A stretch of DNA of 64,000 nt from Baylisascaris procyonis (lineage: Eukaryota > Nematoda > Chromadorea > Rhabditida > Ascarididae), in assembly GCA_037389465.1 (NCBI GenBank), contig JAZARR010000164.1:3424501-3488500 (forward strand). Reading direction: 5' to 3'. Position numbers and translations under genes: made by a program. Under the pieces are notes generated by a model, which made no database searches, was not told the DNA's origin, and was given only the letters and a program-made list of their open reading frames with translations. Numbering within the stretch: position 1 is the stretch's first letter; each line of letters begins with the position of its first letter. Below are positions 53,001-64,000 of the stretch, in pieces.

Positions 53001-54497
53001 TACTTAACCCAGTAGATGTAAACAGCCTCGGGGTTTCCTCCTCGACATCCACCACACTCTTGGCAGCACGTTAACAAGTGGAACATTGACAATCTCATCT
53101 TCTCTTCACCATTTGAAGCTATGCATATGCGATCCTCAATGGTCGATAAAGTCGACAACAGCTGTAAACTTGTGCTATTATCATATTTAGGACAGAACGA
53201 AATGGAAATCGCCTTCTTCTTTATCCAGTCCCCTACCATCACCCATACTTGCGCATACTGTTATACTTTTTGCTTCCTTTTCCTCCACCCAGCTTTCGAT
53301 CCCTTTCCCTTATCACCCATACTTGCGCATACTGTTATACTTTTTGCTTCCTTTTCCTCCACCCAGCTTTCGACCCCTTTCCCTTCTTCTCTCAGAACCA
53401 TGATGCCCTTGATTATAATTATTACCTATTCGATTATGTTAGAATGGCTGAAGGACAGCAAACTCTCACCAAATGAAACATCTTGCACATGCTTAATAAC
53501 AGAAGCACAGAGGGATAAAATCTTTCTGTATTCCGAAAATCCTGTCAACTCGGCAGGAAATCATCCAATGCTTCCGTTGATCCTAAATTCTGTTTGGGCG
53601 ATGATCGAGTATCACGCGCTCCGACGACTCTAAGCATACTGTCAAATTTCTTTATTATGAATGCATGAAAAGCAACGAATGAAATAATTACAGTACGCAA
53701 ACAACTACAAGCCTTACATATTTCACTCACCCAGTAATTCCAGCATGCACCTTGATCGTAAACCTTAGCGGTTGAAGAACGACACAATGGCCAATGTTCA
53801 CGAGCATCAAAATGTTGCGCTACAGATGGCGGAATATGGAATTTCGTTAGCATATCGATGATCAATTGGTAATTATCACGTGCATGAAACGTCGATGCAT
53901 AGATTCGCTCGAATTCACCTTGATACTGACAGTAACAACTTTTTATTGAAGTGATAAATTGAAACGGTGGAAAGAAAAGCCATTGTTTGATTTCAAATAG
54001 ATAGGCAGTTTCCTGCGTAATTTTCATCACTGAATTAACTGATAGAGTTTTTGCTTGAATGAGACTCTCAGAAGTTTCTTATCGTTTTGATTAGGTGATT
54101 TTACAAGTTCATCTGATCTTCTGATTGATCATTGCACTTATGACAGTCAAAGGGCTATAGAATTTTCTTGGGCATCTTTTATAAAACCCACTGGAGCCAT
54201 GGAAGGATGGATTTTTGCTTTTTACAACAGCATTCGACTGTACCGGCGAGCTGTGATATTAGAGCTGTCGTCCAGGGGTACTTCTGGCAAGCGAAAGAGA
54301 ATGGGTGAGGATGATGGACAAGAAGCATATTAACTGTTAACGCAATAATGCTAACCGCAGTTGACGAGTAATTTTCTGCCTTACGAACCTCGACTCCATA
54401 CTCGGCCAGTTCTCTCCTTTGAAAGGCGTTCGCGTTCGGTTCAGCCTTAAAATAAACTTGTTCAGGAAAATGCGCCCTAAGGACGGCCATTGTTTCA
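50065..54497 (-). CDS. Cathepsin B-like cysteine peptidase homologue, probably catalytically dead
   Basis: Minus-strand exons: 54497-54389 (tentative propeptide), 53925-53731, 53161-52987, 52084-51893, 51254-51057, 50679-50542 and 50150-50065. The last six give 984 bases, 327 residues plus stop, without a frame break. The propeptide contains AHFPEQVYFKAEPNANAF. The mature start is FDAREHWPLC. Then come VYDQGACWNYW, a split STIEDRICIASNGEE, CGGCRGGNPEAVYIYW, a Cys-rich region (NCGSPCPLS...KPCHSEC), GPISMDLLIYDDFFLYRSG, YHVKVIGWD and YNNWGTTWGENG, ending SARLALHGDRPRAYAPYA. Aligned to DQGSCGSCWAFG of active enzymes, the catalytic Cys is Tyr. At GHAVKIIGW the His position reads Tyr or is displaced by one. 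The oxyanion Gln and the Asn of the NSW motif (here NNW) remain. The His-His pair of the occluding loop is missing. Such Cys-less homologues usually act by binding rather than cleavage; that role is inference. The signal peptide and first exon are unresolved. Confidence 0.88.
52246..52548 (+). repeat. Interspersed repeat family, copy 2
   Basis: This shares the central block (CGATGAGTAGGAGACGAGCC) and the tail (TTCGTAATGAATCTTTTGTTG) with the copies at 21.9 kb and 59.3 kb, and is the most diverged of the three. It sits in the intron of the cathepsin-like gene between the exons at 52084 and 52987. A B-box-like GAGTTCGAGCC near its left end hints at a pol III-type head, but no full tRNA fold is visible. 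Confidence 0.75.
53239..53390. repeat. Tandem duplication, 74-base period
   Basis: Two nearly identical copies (53239-53312 and 53313-53386) begin TCACCCATACTTGCGCATAC and include a pyrimidine-rich end. They lie in an intron of the cathepsin-like gene. The very low divergence indicates a recent duplication. Confidence 0.95.
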
Positions 54498-54766
54498 CTG
54501 AAAATATTACTCCTGACTGCCCCTCTCGGATGGAAAGCAGGTAACGCCCTAAAAGACGACTTACGATAATTGCAAAACTTCTATAGCCGAATGATCACGC
54601 TGTAACTATTATTAATCAGCAACGAAATAGCGAGCTTGAAGAATGTATTTCAATGTGGGAAAACTAAAATGAATTTTTTCAACTGATGCAGTTGGCTGTC
54701 GTCAAGCTCTATTCGAGACTATTAAAATACGATTCAAACCATTCAATAACAAGGATTCTCTAGTGT

Positions 54767-55360
54767 TTAATTAGGATCCATAATGTTCGCACTCACCCAC
54801 ACATGAATCAGGAAATTCTTGTGGCAGAAGGTATACAAACCCTTTATATTATACCTCTTTGAACACATTTTACCGCAACAAAAGAACCACCATCGGGTAA
54901 GGATGCTGATTGGCAGTTTGCGATTGCGTATTGCGCAGCATAATGGTTGTTGCCGTGCTTCATTATAGTATGCCATTCTCTCACGCATTTCTTATTTGTC
55001 TTCTAAACAACACAGATCTTCCAAACGTTATTCTACATTGAGCGCGGCGTTAGCCACTATCATATAAAAGCATCGTGAACAACTAGCCAATCGGTATTAA
55101 TGTTTGCGGCAGAAAATAAATAAGGAAAGGTCATCAAATGAGCGGACTGCTTCGTTCAAGAACACAAGAAATACGAACTATCCAACGTCTTTCTGCCTTT
55201 ATTCTTTCGATTAATTGCGAGAAATATATCAGTGTTGGACTATTTGGCGGTGGATTCGACGATGCATGAAAGAGCTCCTTCAAGAAGATCGAGACAGCGA
55301 TTGTCAATAAAACAACGAACGAAGCCGTCCCCACCTTAATTAAAAACAAACGTTATTCGA
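54767..55360 (-). other. Possible 5' exons of the cathepsin-like gene
   Basis: Two open stretches on the same strand precede the propeptide exon. One, near 55250-55350, encodes a hydrophobic TASFVVLLTIAVSIFLKEL followed by FSQLIERIKAERRWI, which resembles a signal anchor plus propeptide helix. The other, 54988-54852, starts with ATG and ends at a phase-2 donor (AAAGAG/GTATAA) that fits the entry phase of the next exon, but encodes a Cys/Arg-rich segment without a signal. I cannot decide which, if either, belongs to the gene. Confidence 0.3.
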
Positions 55361-55484
55361 AATAAATGAGATCGTGCTTCTTATAAAAAAGCTTGCTTTC
55401 CCAGTTTCTATTAACAGTTAATATGTACTAGGAGGCGTTGCCTTCTTGCTTTTATTCGTGTAAAAGAATGTGAGGTGCGGATGG

Positions 55485-55580
55485 TATACGCGGCGCAGTG
55501 GCTTAATCGATGGGGGGGTCTCACTCGGGAAAACTAGAACAAGTGTTCGGCCCAATAAAGGTTGCGTATTCCACTTCTAC
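55485..55580 (+). repeat. Possible tRNA-derived element
   Basis: GGCGCAGTGGCTTAATCGAT resembles the D-arm of a tRNA, and AGTGTTCGGCCC about 45 bases later resembles a degenerate B box. The structure between them does not fold as an anticodon arm. It is probably a decayed SINE. Confidence 0.35.
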
Positions 55581-56384
55581 CAAATAGCTGGTACTAATGA
55601 TGTTAAAAAGGTGAGTCAAACATGCGATGAGTGCTTCATGCATTTCATGGGATCCCTTTCTTGTATTTGAAGCGCGAAAGAAATGTGCATATGGAGATGT
55701 ATGGAATAACGACTACATATTGAAATAGCAGTAACGAATGATAAACATAGTAAATAAATTTAAAATTTACAACTCGAGGTTGGAAAAGGGAAATGAATCC
55801 TAATCAAAGAGGGCACAGTGCGGCCATGTGGCAGTGAAGAAGGGAACAGCTTTCTTTTCCCATAGGCAAATTGCAATCCCCATCACCTCTTAATCGGCCT
55901 ATATGATTTCTTGGTAGCATCTACATGGTGGCTTTATGTTCTTAGTCCTGTCTAAAATGAAAAGAAAATCTTCAGTTCTATAATTAAAATGGGTGCCTTT
56001 ACCTAATGCACATGTGACCACCTTGCGTTACCTTCGCATATGATATATTTTGCTCCTTTGTGCCTCCGATAATATGCGTGCGATAGGATGCTTATAACTA
56101 TGGTTTTTGATGATCGATGAGAACATTTTCAACAATACATAAGTGCGAGAATGCACGAATTTTGGATAAAACTATCGTAAAGAATTAAAACCTCAAAGAA
56201 TCGGAGAGATCTTTTAAACCTCAGATCTTCTCCGCAACGACGTAGCAGATGACAGCCATCGCACCAAAACGAAGAATCTAGGTTCAAGTGCCGGTTGCTG
56301 GGTTCCCTACTTGCTTCTATCTGCTCCCCCTTCTTTTATGAATCAACTTTGTCATCGATATTTTAAATCTAACTGAAAAGTTTA

Positions 56385-56600
56385 ACGGACAACCATAATA
56401 CAACAACGAAGTGAGCTTATTGGTGTCCCGCCCAAAAATGACAACGTTGTGCGTCGACTTCTCGTGACGTTACGCTTATCAACTTCAGTGTCGGGCTCTT
56501 CTGAATCCGGACCTGACGTCAGTGCTTCGTTACATTCCAAAGATTCCCTCATTCCAACTTTGATTGTTAAATACGCATTCCAACCTCTGAAAGCACATTG
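56385..56600 (-). CDS. Candidate terminal exon, unknown protein
   Basis: The minus-strand frame ends at a stop codon at about 56382 and encodes RESLECNEALTSGPDSEEP, then DTEVDKRNVTRSRRTTLSF and LGGTPISSLRCCIMVVR. The sequence is charged and protein-like. An acceptor-like TGTGCTTTCAG lies at about 56590. The opposite strand is also open over the same bases, which weakens the case. The family is not recognised. Confidence 0.27.
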
Positions 56601-57448
56601 GAATTTGCGTTCTGTGACTGAGGAATATTTTTTAATTACGAAAATCCTATCCTGCAGCCTGTCAGTCATTATGATCAAAGTTTTTTGACGATTAACACAA
56701 AAGAACTCCCTACATTTATTTACTTACTTACTGAAACACTCCGCTAAAGTAGTGAACAATAAGGAAAACTCATATCTATTGCGTTAATGTTGGCAATGCT
56801 GATTCTACCTTCTCAACAATACCTGAAATCGATAACAGTTTGAGTAATGACGTCATAATTATGCGAGTGAAAAAAAAGAGATAACACCACTCCACTTCAC
56901 TGAATCACTTGGAGAAGAGAGGAAATAAGGATACAAAAACGTCGTTGCTATTTATAATAATTCATTTTTTTAAAACCCTAAAAAATGGAACTTCATGAAA
57001 CAAGGGGAAAGATGATGAACAAAAGAAATGATGTGAAACCATCACAGCAGGAAAGAAAAAACTGACAAAATGAATCCAATCGTATGGTGTTGACGCTACC
57101 CACGATAAGCTACATGGGAACCTCACTTACATGGGAGAAAATATATGAGAACCTGAGGTTACACAGAAGAAACTTAATGGTGACCTCATGTTACACAGCA
57201 AAACTACATGAGAGGTAGGTACCGTTGTTGGCCACATGATCCACGAATGACCAAGTGACTTGCTACATAAAGCTTTAGTCAACATATAGCTGTCGGGAAG
57301 ACGCTCCACCCCACACACACTTCCACACTTTCCAGCATTAAACAACATCACTTAAATGTGAAAAAGATTTGAAAATTCATCACAATTGAAATGCCACAAG
57401 CACTGTTTAGTTATCCCGAAGATTTGAAATTTCAAACACCACAAAACA

Positions 57449-58705
57449 TTATAATAAATATTTATGTTCAAATGAAGTAAGTTGAATTATTGCACCCATT
57501 CGAATATTATTGAAGATATTTACACAGCGATCTTCATAGAACTGTCGATCAAATGCACGCATGGTACATTGAGTTTTCATTGAAATTTGTGTGCCGAATA
57601 ATAATTGAATAGAGTTGTTGATGGGATGTTTTCTGAAGACTCTTTTATTGATGCACAATCGAAATAAAAGCGAACAAATAAAACTTTTCGCTCAATTTGG
57701 CAATCATTTCAATTTGTTTGCATTGGTTGTAAGGTGATGTTTTTTTTTTTTTTTGCATTTATTAGGACAGAATAACCATCATTGTGTTCCTCATTCTACT
57801 ATTCTACTCTTTGCATCCATCTTCTTTTTAATTTTGCATCCATCTGCATATGGCAGTTAGATATATGCCACTGAAATATTTGCATATTCATATGTTTGTA
57901 ATAGAAATATCGAACATAATAGGTGAAGTCAAACAAAAAAATCTTTTTCAAAGAAGTGAATTTGTGCAAATGTGAGGTATTCGTTGTTGAGGATGTTTGA
58001 TGTTACCTCAAAGAAAACTGCTTGATGTTCATTACTGATGAGCAAAGTCCACTGAATGGTGACAAGTGGAACCGTGAAGTCAACATATATGTCAGTACAC
58101 AAGGTCATGAAGTCAGCATTGCGGACGCACCTCCTACCTAATTAAGGCAGAAAAAAATTTTCACTGAGGGGGAGAGGGGAAGGAAGAAGAACAATCCAAC
58201 GAAAAGGCCAGCAAGAAAAAGACGTATTCTCTCAAAATTTTCAGACAACATATTTAGAAATATCACATTCAAACTCGACAAAATACTTTTTCTATTCAAA
58301 TTAGAGCATTTGAATTTCATTTCCATTAAAAATCTATTTCTTCTGAGAAAAAACTTTGACTCAATTTACCGTGAATGAGGTGAAGGAGTTTCTTTTTTTG
58401 TACTAATAAAGGATACATAGTCGCATATTTGTAGGTATAAAGGATACATGGTTATATGGCTGATAAAGGATGAATGGTCGCATATTCGTTGAGAAATTCC
58501 AGAAACTGATGCCAGAAAGTGCGATTAATAACGAATTGACAGTGACCGTTCATATACACTTGTTGATAAATTTTCTCATCTGCTTGTTATCTTCGTGCAG
58601 AATGAAATTATCAGAAAAAGGATCAGTTCTGCCAGCAATGAAATGAAATATAAGGATCAAACACAAACACGCTCCCGCAAATTTATTTCCCACTATATAA
58701 AGCAT
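57449..58705 (-). CDS. Putative small secreted protein, two exons
   Basis: Exon 1 (58705-58560) starts with ATG and encodes a signal peptide, MLYIVGNKFAGACLCLILIF, followed by RTDPFSDNFILHEDNKQMRK. It ends at AACAA/GTGTAT in phase 2. Exon 2 (57632-57449, acceptor GTCTTCAG) continues in phase with KHPINNSIQLLFGTQISMK, QCTMRAFDRQFYEDRC and NIFNNIRMGAIIQL to a stop. The product would be 109 residues with two cysteines outside the signal. The signal peptide is convincing; the choice of exon 2 rests on phase alone. No family is recognised. Confidence 0.4.
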
Positions 58706-59281
58706 TTGTCGGCATCTTAATATTCGCTGTTCGCATTCAGAACACCACGCACAAATTTCAGGATTTTTTAATGAGCATCTATAGTGCAGTATTATATAGT
58801 GCAATATTATAATCTCTCAGTCCCAAAAACCGAAGATTTTGATAATAACACAAAAATATCGAACTTTTGAAGAAAACCAGGTAGAAACTACTTCAAAATG
58901 TTTTATTTCCGCTACCGAAGGCGTTTCTATATTTCGCAAAACAGTTACTCTTCATCGAATTTCGGAGCGCTAAGCAAAAGTATGCTACTATAAGTGAAAA
59001 AAAGAAGTTTCTGATAAATATGAACTTATAAATTTTCATACACATCGCTATCTTTCTCCTCGATGAAGATTACTACTGAATTACTGTGAACCCATCAAAG
59101 ATAATGTACAGCTTAATGAACAGCCACATAGTTGGCACATTGCTGAAAATGCTCATTTATGTTCTCATTGAGCAATTAAGTCAATTGTTGATCGATGAAA
59201 CCTTACTAAACTTATACAACCGACTGACAAGACAATTTGAATATAATTCGACCAGTTCGATTATTGGTAGGAAGTAATGAG

Positions 59282-59668
59282 AAGGATGGCAAGATGCCAG
59301 ATAGTTTATTTATTTATTTATTTATTTCAATGAAGAGAGCATTCATTATGAATACATGCCTCTTCATATCGCTTCCACCTGCTCTGACCCAATGCCTCTC
59401 TGGTCCACTTGGCTCCTGTGGTCTTTAGGTCAGCCTCTCCTTGTTGCAGGTCGGTCGCTTGAACGTTAGGGCTTAGGCTCGTCTCCTGCCCGTCGGATGC
59501 TGATGAGTGGATTCACCGTCGTTCTTCCTGTGACCGTTGGGACTTGTTCTGCCGCCCTTGTCCCTGTGAGAGTGCTGAGCGGGGTGGCTCAGCTGAGCGG
59601 AGCCAACAATTTTGGTCGGAGCTTCACAACCGACCGTGCAGTGACAGACAGGTGGCAGATAAAACACC
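59282..59668 (-). repeat. Interspersed repeat family, copy 3
   Basis: On the minus strand this is the longest of the three copies. It has a GGTCGGTTGTGAAGCTCC head, the block GGGCAGGAGACGAGCCTAAG and the tail CATAATGAATGCTCTC followed by (AAAT)n (seen as repeated TTTA at 59308-59328). It contains about 100 bases (59360-59460) absent from copy 1. The frame ending in GRRRA is open in both this copy and copy 1. Confidence 0.82.
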
Positions 59669-60704
59669 ACATTTACATAGTAGGTTTTGGAAAATTTGAA
59701 AAGTGTTCAGCAAATTCAAAAATATTTCATCAAGTAAAGAAAGAAACAAGAAACTTGAAAGGCAATATTTATGAATGAAAGCAAATTTCTTTTTAGATCG
59801 AACGGAGCGAAAAAAAAAATGAGATTTCTTCAACTATCAACATTTACTATAGACTTTAGGTGAATCCACATCTTTCACAACAGTTATTTTGTTGATTCAT
59901 GAAGCAAATCCGATGTTTCGACCACCACTCATACGAGCTAGAAGCATGTCCTTGATGATCGTTTCGAATGCGACAATGGTGGATTTGTTCTTATTTTATC
60001 GATACGAGTTTCGATCCGTTTCTCCTGTAATGAGATGAATCGCAGAAGTCAATTCTCGAGCTGATCTATACGTTAATGCCAACAAAGAGAATGTGGTACA
60101 GGATTAAGTCGTGCAGGAAATTTGAAAAACTCAGATTCTGTAGAGAAGAATATGAGCTGCCGAAAAATATACCTTGTCATGAATACATTGGTTTGAGAGG
60201 AGGGATGAGCATAAGGGGTTCAGACACCCCTTGTCAGCGCACTTTCCAAATTGGAAGATCTAATAAGTTCTGGAAAGAAACAAAAACTCCCAACAAGCTC
60301 CAAGTTATTTTCTGACCCCTTGGCTTTCCTTGAGGGGTTTCGGCTCATTCCGCTCAAGTTTACGTAAAAACCTCCCTTTTTTTTTTAAATTTCGTCTTCG
60401 TTCAGAAAGTTGGTTTGATTCGCTGACTGTGGTGAAAATTCAGTTTCACTCTATCTAAGAATCATTTAAACTTTTGAGAGATGGCTCGTATTTCCATTCA
60501 TAGTGGATACACAATAACTGCTGTTATCGTTGTAAGTGTTTACTGAAGTAGTCAGAAAAATCGCCCGAAAAGCTGTGAACGCAAATATATTCATGACACT
60601 CTCTTCAATCAAAGAGGGGACATGGGGAGTGAAAGTGTGCATTATATAAAGTGGAACACTAAAGTGAAATAAATGAAATAAATAGACATAGGTGAAATGA
60701 ATGA

Positions 60705-60822
<118 letters not shown>

Positions 60823-62395
60823 CCGGAGCACTGAGCTCATTTTCGGCCAGATCGACCAGCCCTGAATTACTTCGCTGGCTTTTTGAGGAATTAGGACCAT
60901 TCCTAGTCAAGTTAAAATTTCTTTTTTTTTTTTGTAGAAATGGATTTGTGGCACTTTATTAATCGATGAGGCGTAAATTATGCTATAAATCAGTGAGTAG
61001 GAAATTGAAAAATAAAGACTAAGCCGTAATTCTCGGAAATTGAGATGAGATGAAACAATGCAACAATCGAACTAAACTTCACTTCCATCCCGACAACTGA
61101 TTTAATCTAAAGAACAATTTAGTGATACACTCTTCATGTTCATCTTTTTAATATTACTTATCGCTTTTCTAACATTATTATAGATGCAATATGTCGCAAT
61201 ATAAATATATAGAAACATTATGGAAATGAACTCTACTTGATTCACTATCGAAAATACCATTCCAGCAATTATTTCTTTAATGCATTCCTTAACACTTACT
61301 CATACAATGAAATCGATTTGTATGATGGTCGTTTGCGCTCTTATTATCGATCATTTAACAATCGGCACGACATTCTCATTACTAAACAAGGGTAAGGGAG
61401 AAGGGAGGAGAGAGCAATAAAGGACACTAAATGAAGCTGTTGTATTATAGTTGAATCAGTTATTCGTTGAATCAGTAGACCTAGCACAATGCAGAATTGA
61501 TATTGCAGCAGATCACATCAGCCCTTTCATTACTATGCAGCAAACCCCGTTCAATATTTATACCACCACCTTTACTCTACTGAGTTATCCCCGTACAGCT
61601 CATCGTTCTTTCTTGTGTGCCCGTTTTGGCAGTAAATGATGATTGCACCTCTAAGCGGTAAACCACTATCACCAACCGTCGATTGATTTCAGTTTACTGC
61701 CAGATGACCAATACCTAACGGTGACAATTCAACATCGACCATAATAAGTAGGTTGAATTCATGTGGGTAATTTTAATGTGTAGGTTTATTTGTGTGAGGG
61801 CATTGTTTAGCTGCAGAATTTGATTGGTTTTTAAAACGATTCATCAAGATGAATTTTGATGGGAAGAACGAATCCTAAATAATCACATGTGAAGATGCAT
61901 TTCAACACTAATTTTTCATTTTATTTTCAATGTTTTTTGTTCACAATTCGTTCGTTATATTTGTTAGGTGGTATTATATTTGTGAACGAGACGATGGCGA
62001 CGTGTTTTAAGAAGATTCCGTAGAAGCATCGTTTTTCCTTCTTTATTTGCACTGTTAGGCGATACGGTTGTTAGATAACTTGCATCTCTATGCCGTTGTT
62101 TTTGCGATCGCGAAATGTTTTATTTCCCGTTTCGATATGCATATCTATTGCTTCTCAAAAGCTCTTTTAATAAGTAATGAGATAGTCTGTCACTTGTGAT
62201 GTTCTTATTCCCTCGGGAAGTTGATATCTGAGTTAAGGAGAGCCTAAATATCGGCCGCGATCCGTAAAGAATATATAATGCCGTCATGGAGATTGGTAAG
62301 ACCACTTTTAGCACTCCCGCTCCGAGGATGGATTCTATTCGGTTCAAGATTTTTGAGTTTTATGTTTCCTATTTTGATCATGCTTCTAAAAATTT

Positions 62396-62442
62396 CCCTT
62401 TCTCTCTCTCTCTCCCTCTCTCTCTCCCTCTCTCTCTCCTCG
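62396..62442. repeat. (CT)n microsatellite
   Basis: Imperfect CT dinucleotides with interspersed CCCT units lie about 225 bases upstream of the rps-20 start codon. The tract is polypyrimidine on the plus strand. Such tracts in promoters can bind GAGA-type factors; that is a possibility only. Confidence 0.93.
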
Positions 62443-62568
62443 AGAGAGCATGCAATTAAATGCTATCTCTTTCTCGTTTTGTTGATTGTTATATATTTTC
62501 ATAGTAATCAGATTCTCTCATCTGTGTATGCTTCATAAAATATGCTCACCTTTTGTTCCATCTAAAGC

Positions 62569-62582
62569 AACAATGTTTTCAG
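62569..62582 (+). promoter_or_regulatory. rps-20: Candidate spliced-leader acceptor of rps-20
   Basis: ATGTTTTCAG lies about 85 bases before the rps-20 start codon and has no upstream donor that I can pair with it. Nematode ribosomal protein mRNAs are commonly trans-spliced, which makes it the best candidate. Confidence 0.4.
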
Positions 62583-62666
62583 CCCTGGATATTGAGCACA
62601 GGAAAGCTAGAAAAAGGAAGTGATATCTAGTTTTTCGAAAAAGATTCAACAAATCCTCAATCAATT

Positions 62667-64000
62667 ATGGTAAGTTTTCATCCTCTCTTGTAGTTATTTT
62701 ATAGTTTTTCTCCAAAATATGCTGGATTGTTTCCATCTAATATGAATGATTTTGTGCACTAATTAAGTTCAAAACTACCGCTGTTGTTCTGACACTTTCT
62801 AAAAGCGTTGCCTCTTTTCGATACTGAAAGCCGTTCCTCTCTCACTTTTAAGAATCATTCACGAGAAGCAGCTTGCTGAAAATGTATGTATCTGGGTAAG
62901 GGAGTGATTTGCAAGTCACTTTGAATCTGCTGTATTATGCTCATAACGACTGCGAACATACATAGTTTATAAACTGCATAAATTTAACGGTCTGCACTTC
63001 CAGTAGTAGCTAAACTTGAAAAATTGCACGTTTTTGGGCATACTATTAAAAAAAGAACGAACATCATTGCTGAAAGGAATGCACGTGTATTTGTTACTTG
63101 GGGGTTATCCTCAGACGGTACTTTCAAAAGTATATCAGCGTAATTTTTGTTAGATTTATCGCAAAAAAAAAGAATGTCAACTTGAAAATGCTTGAGACAT
63201 GAGAAGAACACCATGAAAATAAAGCTAGTAATAAGATGTTTCATTGTTTTATTGATGCTTAGGGCGGCTGTCAATTTCGCTGTTTTCTACTTGCCACATA
63301 ATATCCGAATTTTCATTATGTTTACATATCAGTTAATATACGACAAAAATGCTCATAAAAGCAGTATTATGTGTGTATGTGTGTTTATATGGGTGAATAT
63401 CTGTGTGTTTATTTGTCACTGCGGTGCCTTTTATTCGCGAACTATCGAAGTTTTGAAATTTATTGAGTTTAAATTCCATTACAATGTGATCCTCTTTCCA
63501 CATTTATCTTCTGCATTTAAAATATCCATAAAAATTTGAAAGTATCATAAAATTCTATGTATTTCACAAGTTTGCACAGCTTGTTAACTTATTTTTGCAC
63601 GTGACTAATCAGATCACCGCAATATATTAGCACACACTAATCAGCTCTTAGAGTAGATGAACTTTCTGCTTCTTTGATTTATCCATTTCGATTGCTACCA
63701 TTCGAATCTTTGTTAATTCTGAGAAGATAAGTAGCATTATTTGCTCACAAAACGAGTCAATATCTGGTTGTATTTGAGGCTGGCGTTCCGTACAAAACTG
63801 AAAAACCAGTGACAGTCGATGAGACTGAGCACCGTATCCGCATCACTCTCACGTCACAGAACGTGTCTTCACTCGAGAAAGGTATGCGGCTTTTCTGTCT
63901 TTTGTGAAGTCGTATCAAGTGAAATGTGTCGTCTCGTTGGTGAGCCATATCGGTTGAACTGTTTGAGTTTTACAAGTTATCTAACTCTTTCATGGTATAT
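62667..64000 (+). CDS. rps-20: Ribosomal protein S20 (uS10), 5' part, runs off the window
   Basis: The gene encodes a small-subunit (40S) ribosomal protein. Exon 1 contributes only the start codon (ATG at 62667-62669, donor GTAAGT). Exon 2 (63779-63881) begins GCTGGCGTTCCG and encodes AGVPYKTEKPVTVDETEHRI, then RITLTSQNVSSLEK. It ends in phase 1 at a GTATGC donor, so the next codon starts with G and can give the expected Val of LEKVCAD. The core HRIRITLTS-NV-SLEK is diagnostic of eukaryotic uS10. The acceptor before exon 2 is TATTTGAG, an unusual form for a nematode. About 34 of the roughly 117 residues are visible; the remaining exons lie beyond the right edge. The start is an inference: exon 2 has no ATG of its own, and the ATG/GTAAGT at 62667 supplies it in phase. 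A 1.1-kb intron separates the two. Confidence 0.92.

Overview
The window is nuclear DNA of an animal, most consistent with a chromadorean nematode, probably a parasitic strongylid-type worm. The reasons are AT-rich sequence, GTAAG-type donors with TTTCAG acceptors, long introns (0.1-4 kb), a nematode ABF-type antimicrobial peptide, a nematode-like SLC26 transporter, a cathepsin B-like gene and interspersed repeats. It is gene-sparse and no bacterial features are present. I assembled the genes by joining exons whose splice phases agree; no alignment was run.

Layout: (1) 1-4.2 kb is mostly empty, with one weak exon candidate and a cluster of short palindromic repeats. (2) 4.2-4.75 kb (+) holds a two-exon, 73-residue secreted eight-cysteine peptide of the ABF/ASABF defensin type. 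(3) 4.8-11.0 kb is nearly empty, with one weak exon and an (AT)n tract at its end. (4) 11.4-12.66 kb (+) is the decayed 3' part of a LINE retrotransposon. (5) 12.76-31.07 kb (-) is a complete SLC26/SulP anion transporter gene: 15 exons, 761 residues, a frame that closes exactly, and a GC-AG first intron. Its introns hold a tRNA-Cys-derived element, one copy of an interspersed repeat and unassigned ORFs. (6) 35.5-42.35 kb (-) holds exons of a single-pass membrane protein with an acidic/basic cytoplasmic tail. (7) 43-49 kb contains a few isolated exon candidates. (8) 50.06-54.5 kb (-) is a cathepsin B-like gene with an intact reading frame in which the catalytic Cys position reads Tyr and the catalytic His region is altered, so it looks like a pseudoprotease. 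(9) 55-62 kb holds repeats, a possible small secreted protein and long microsatellites. (10) 62.67 kb to the right edge (+) is the start of the ribosomal protein S20 (uS10) gene.

The genes do not form a pathway. The clearest biology is an ion/anion transporter, an innate-defence peptide, an apparently inactivated secreted or lysosomal peptidase fold and a housekeeping ribosomal gene. A three-copy repeat family and tRNA-derived elements lie between and inside them.
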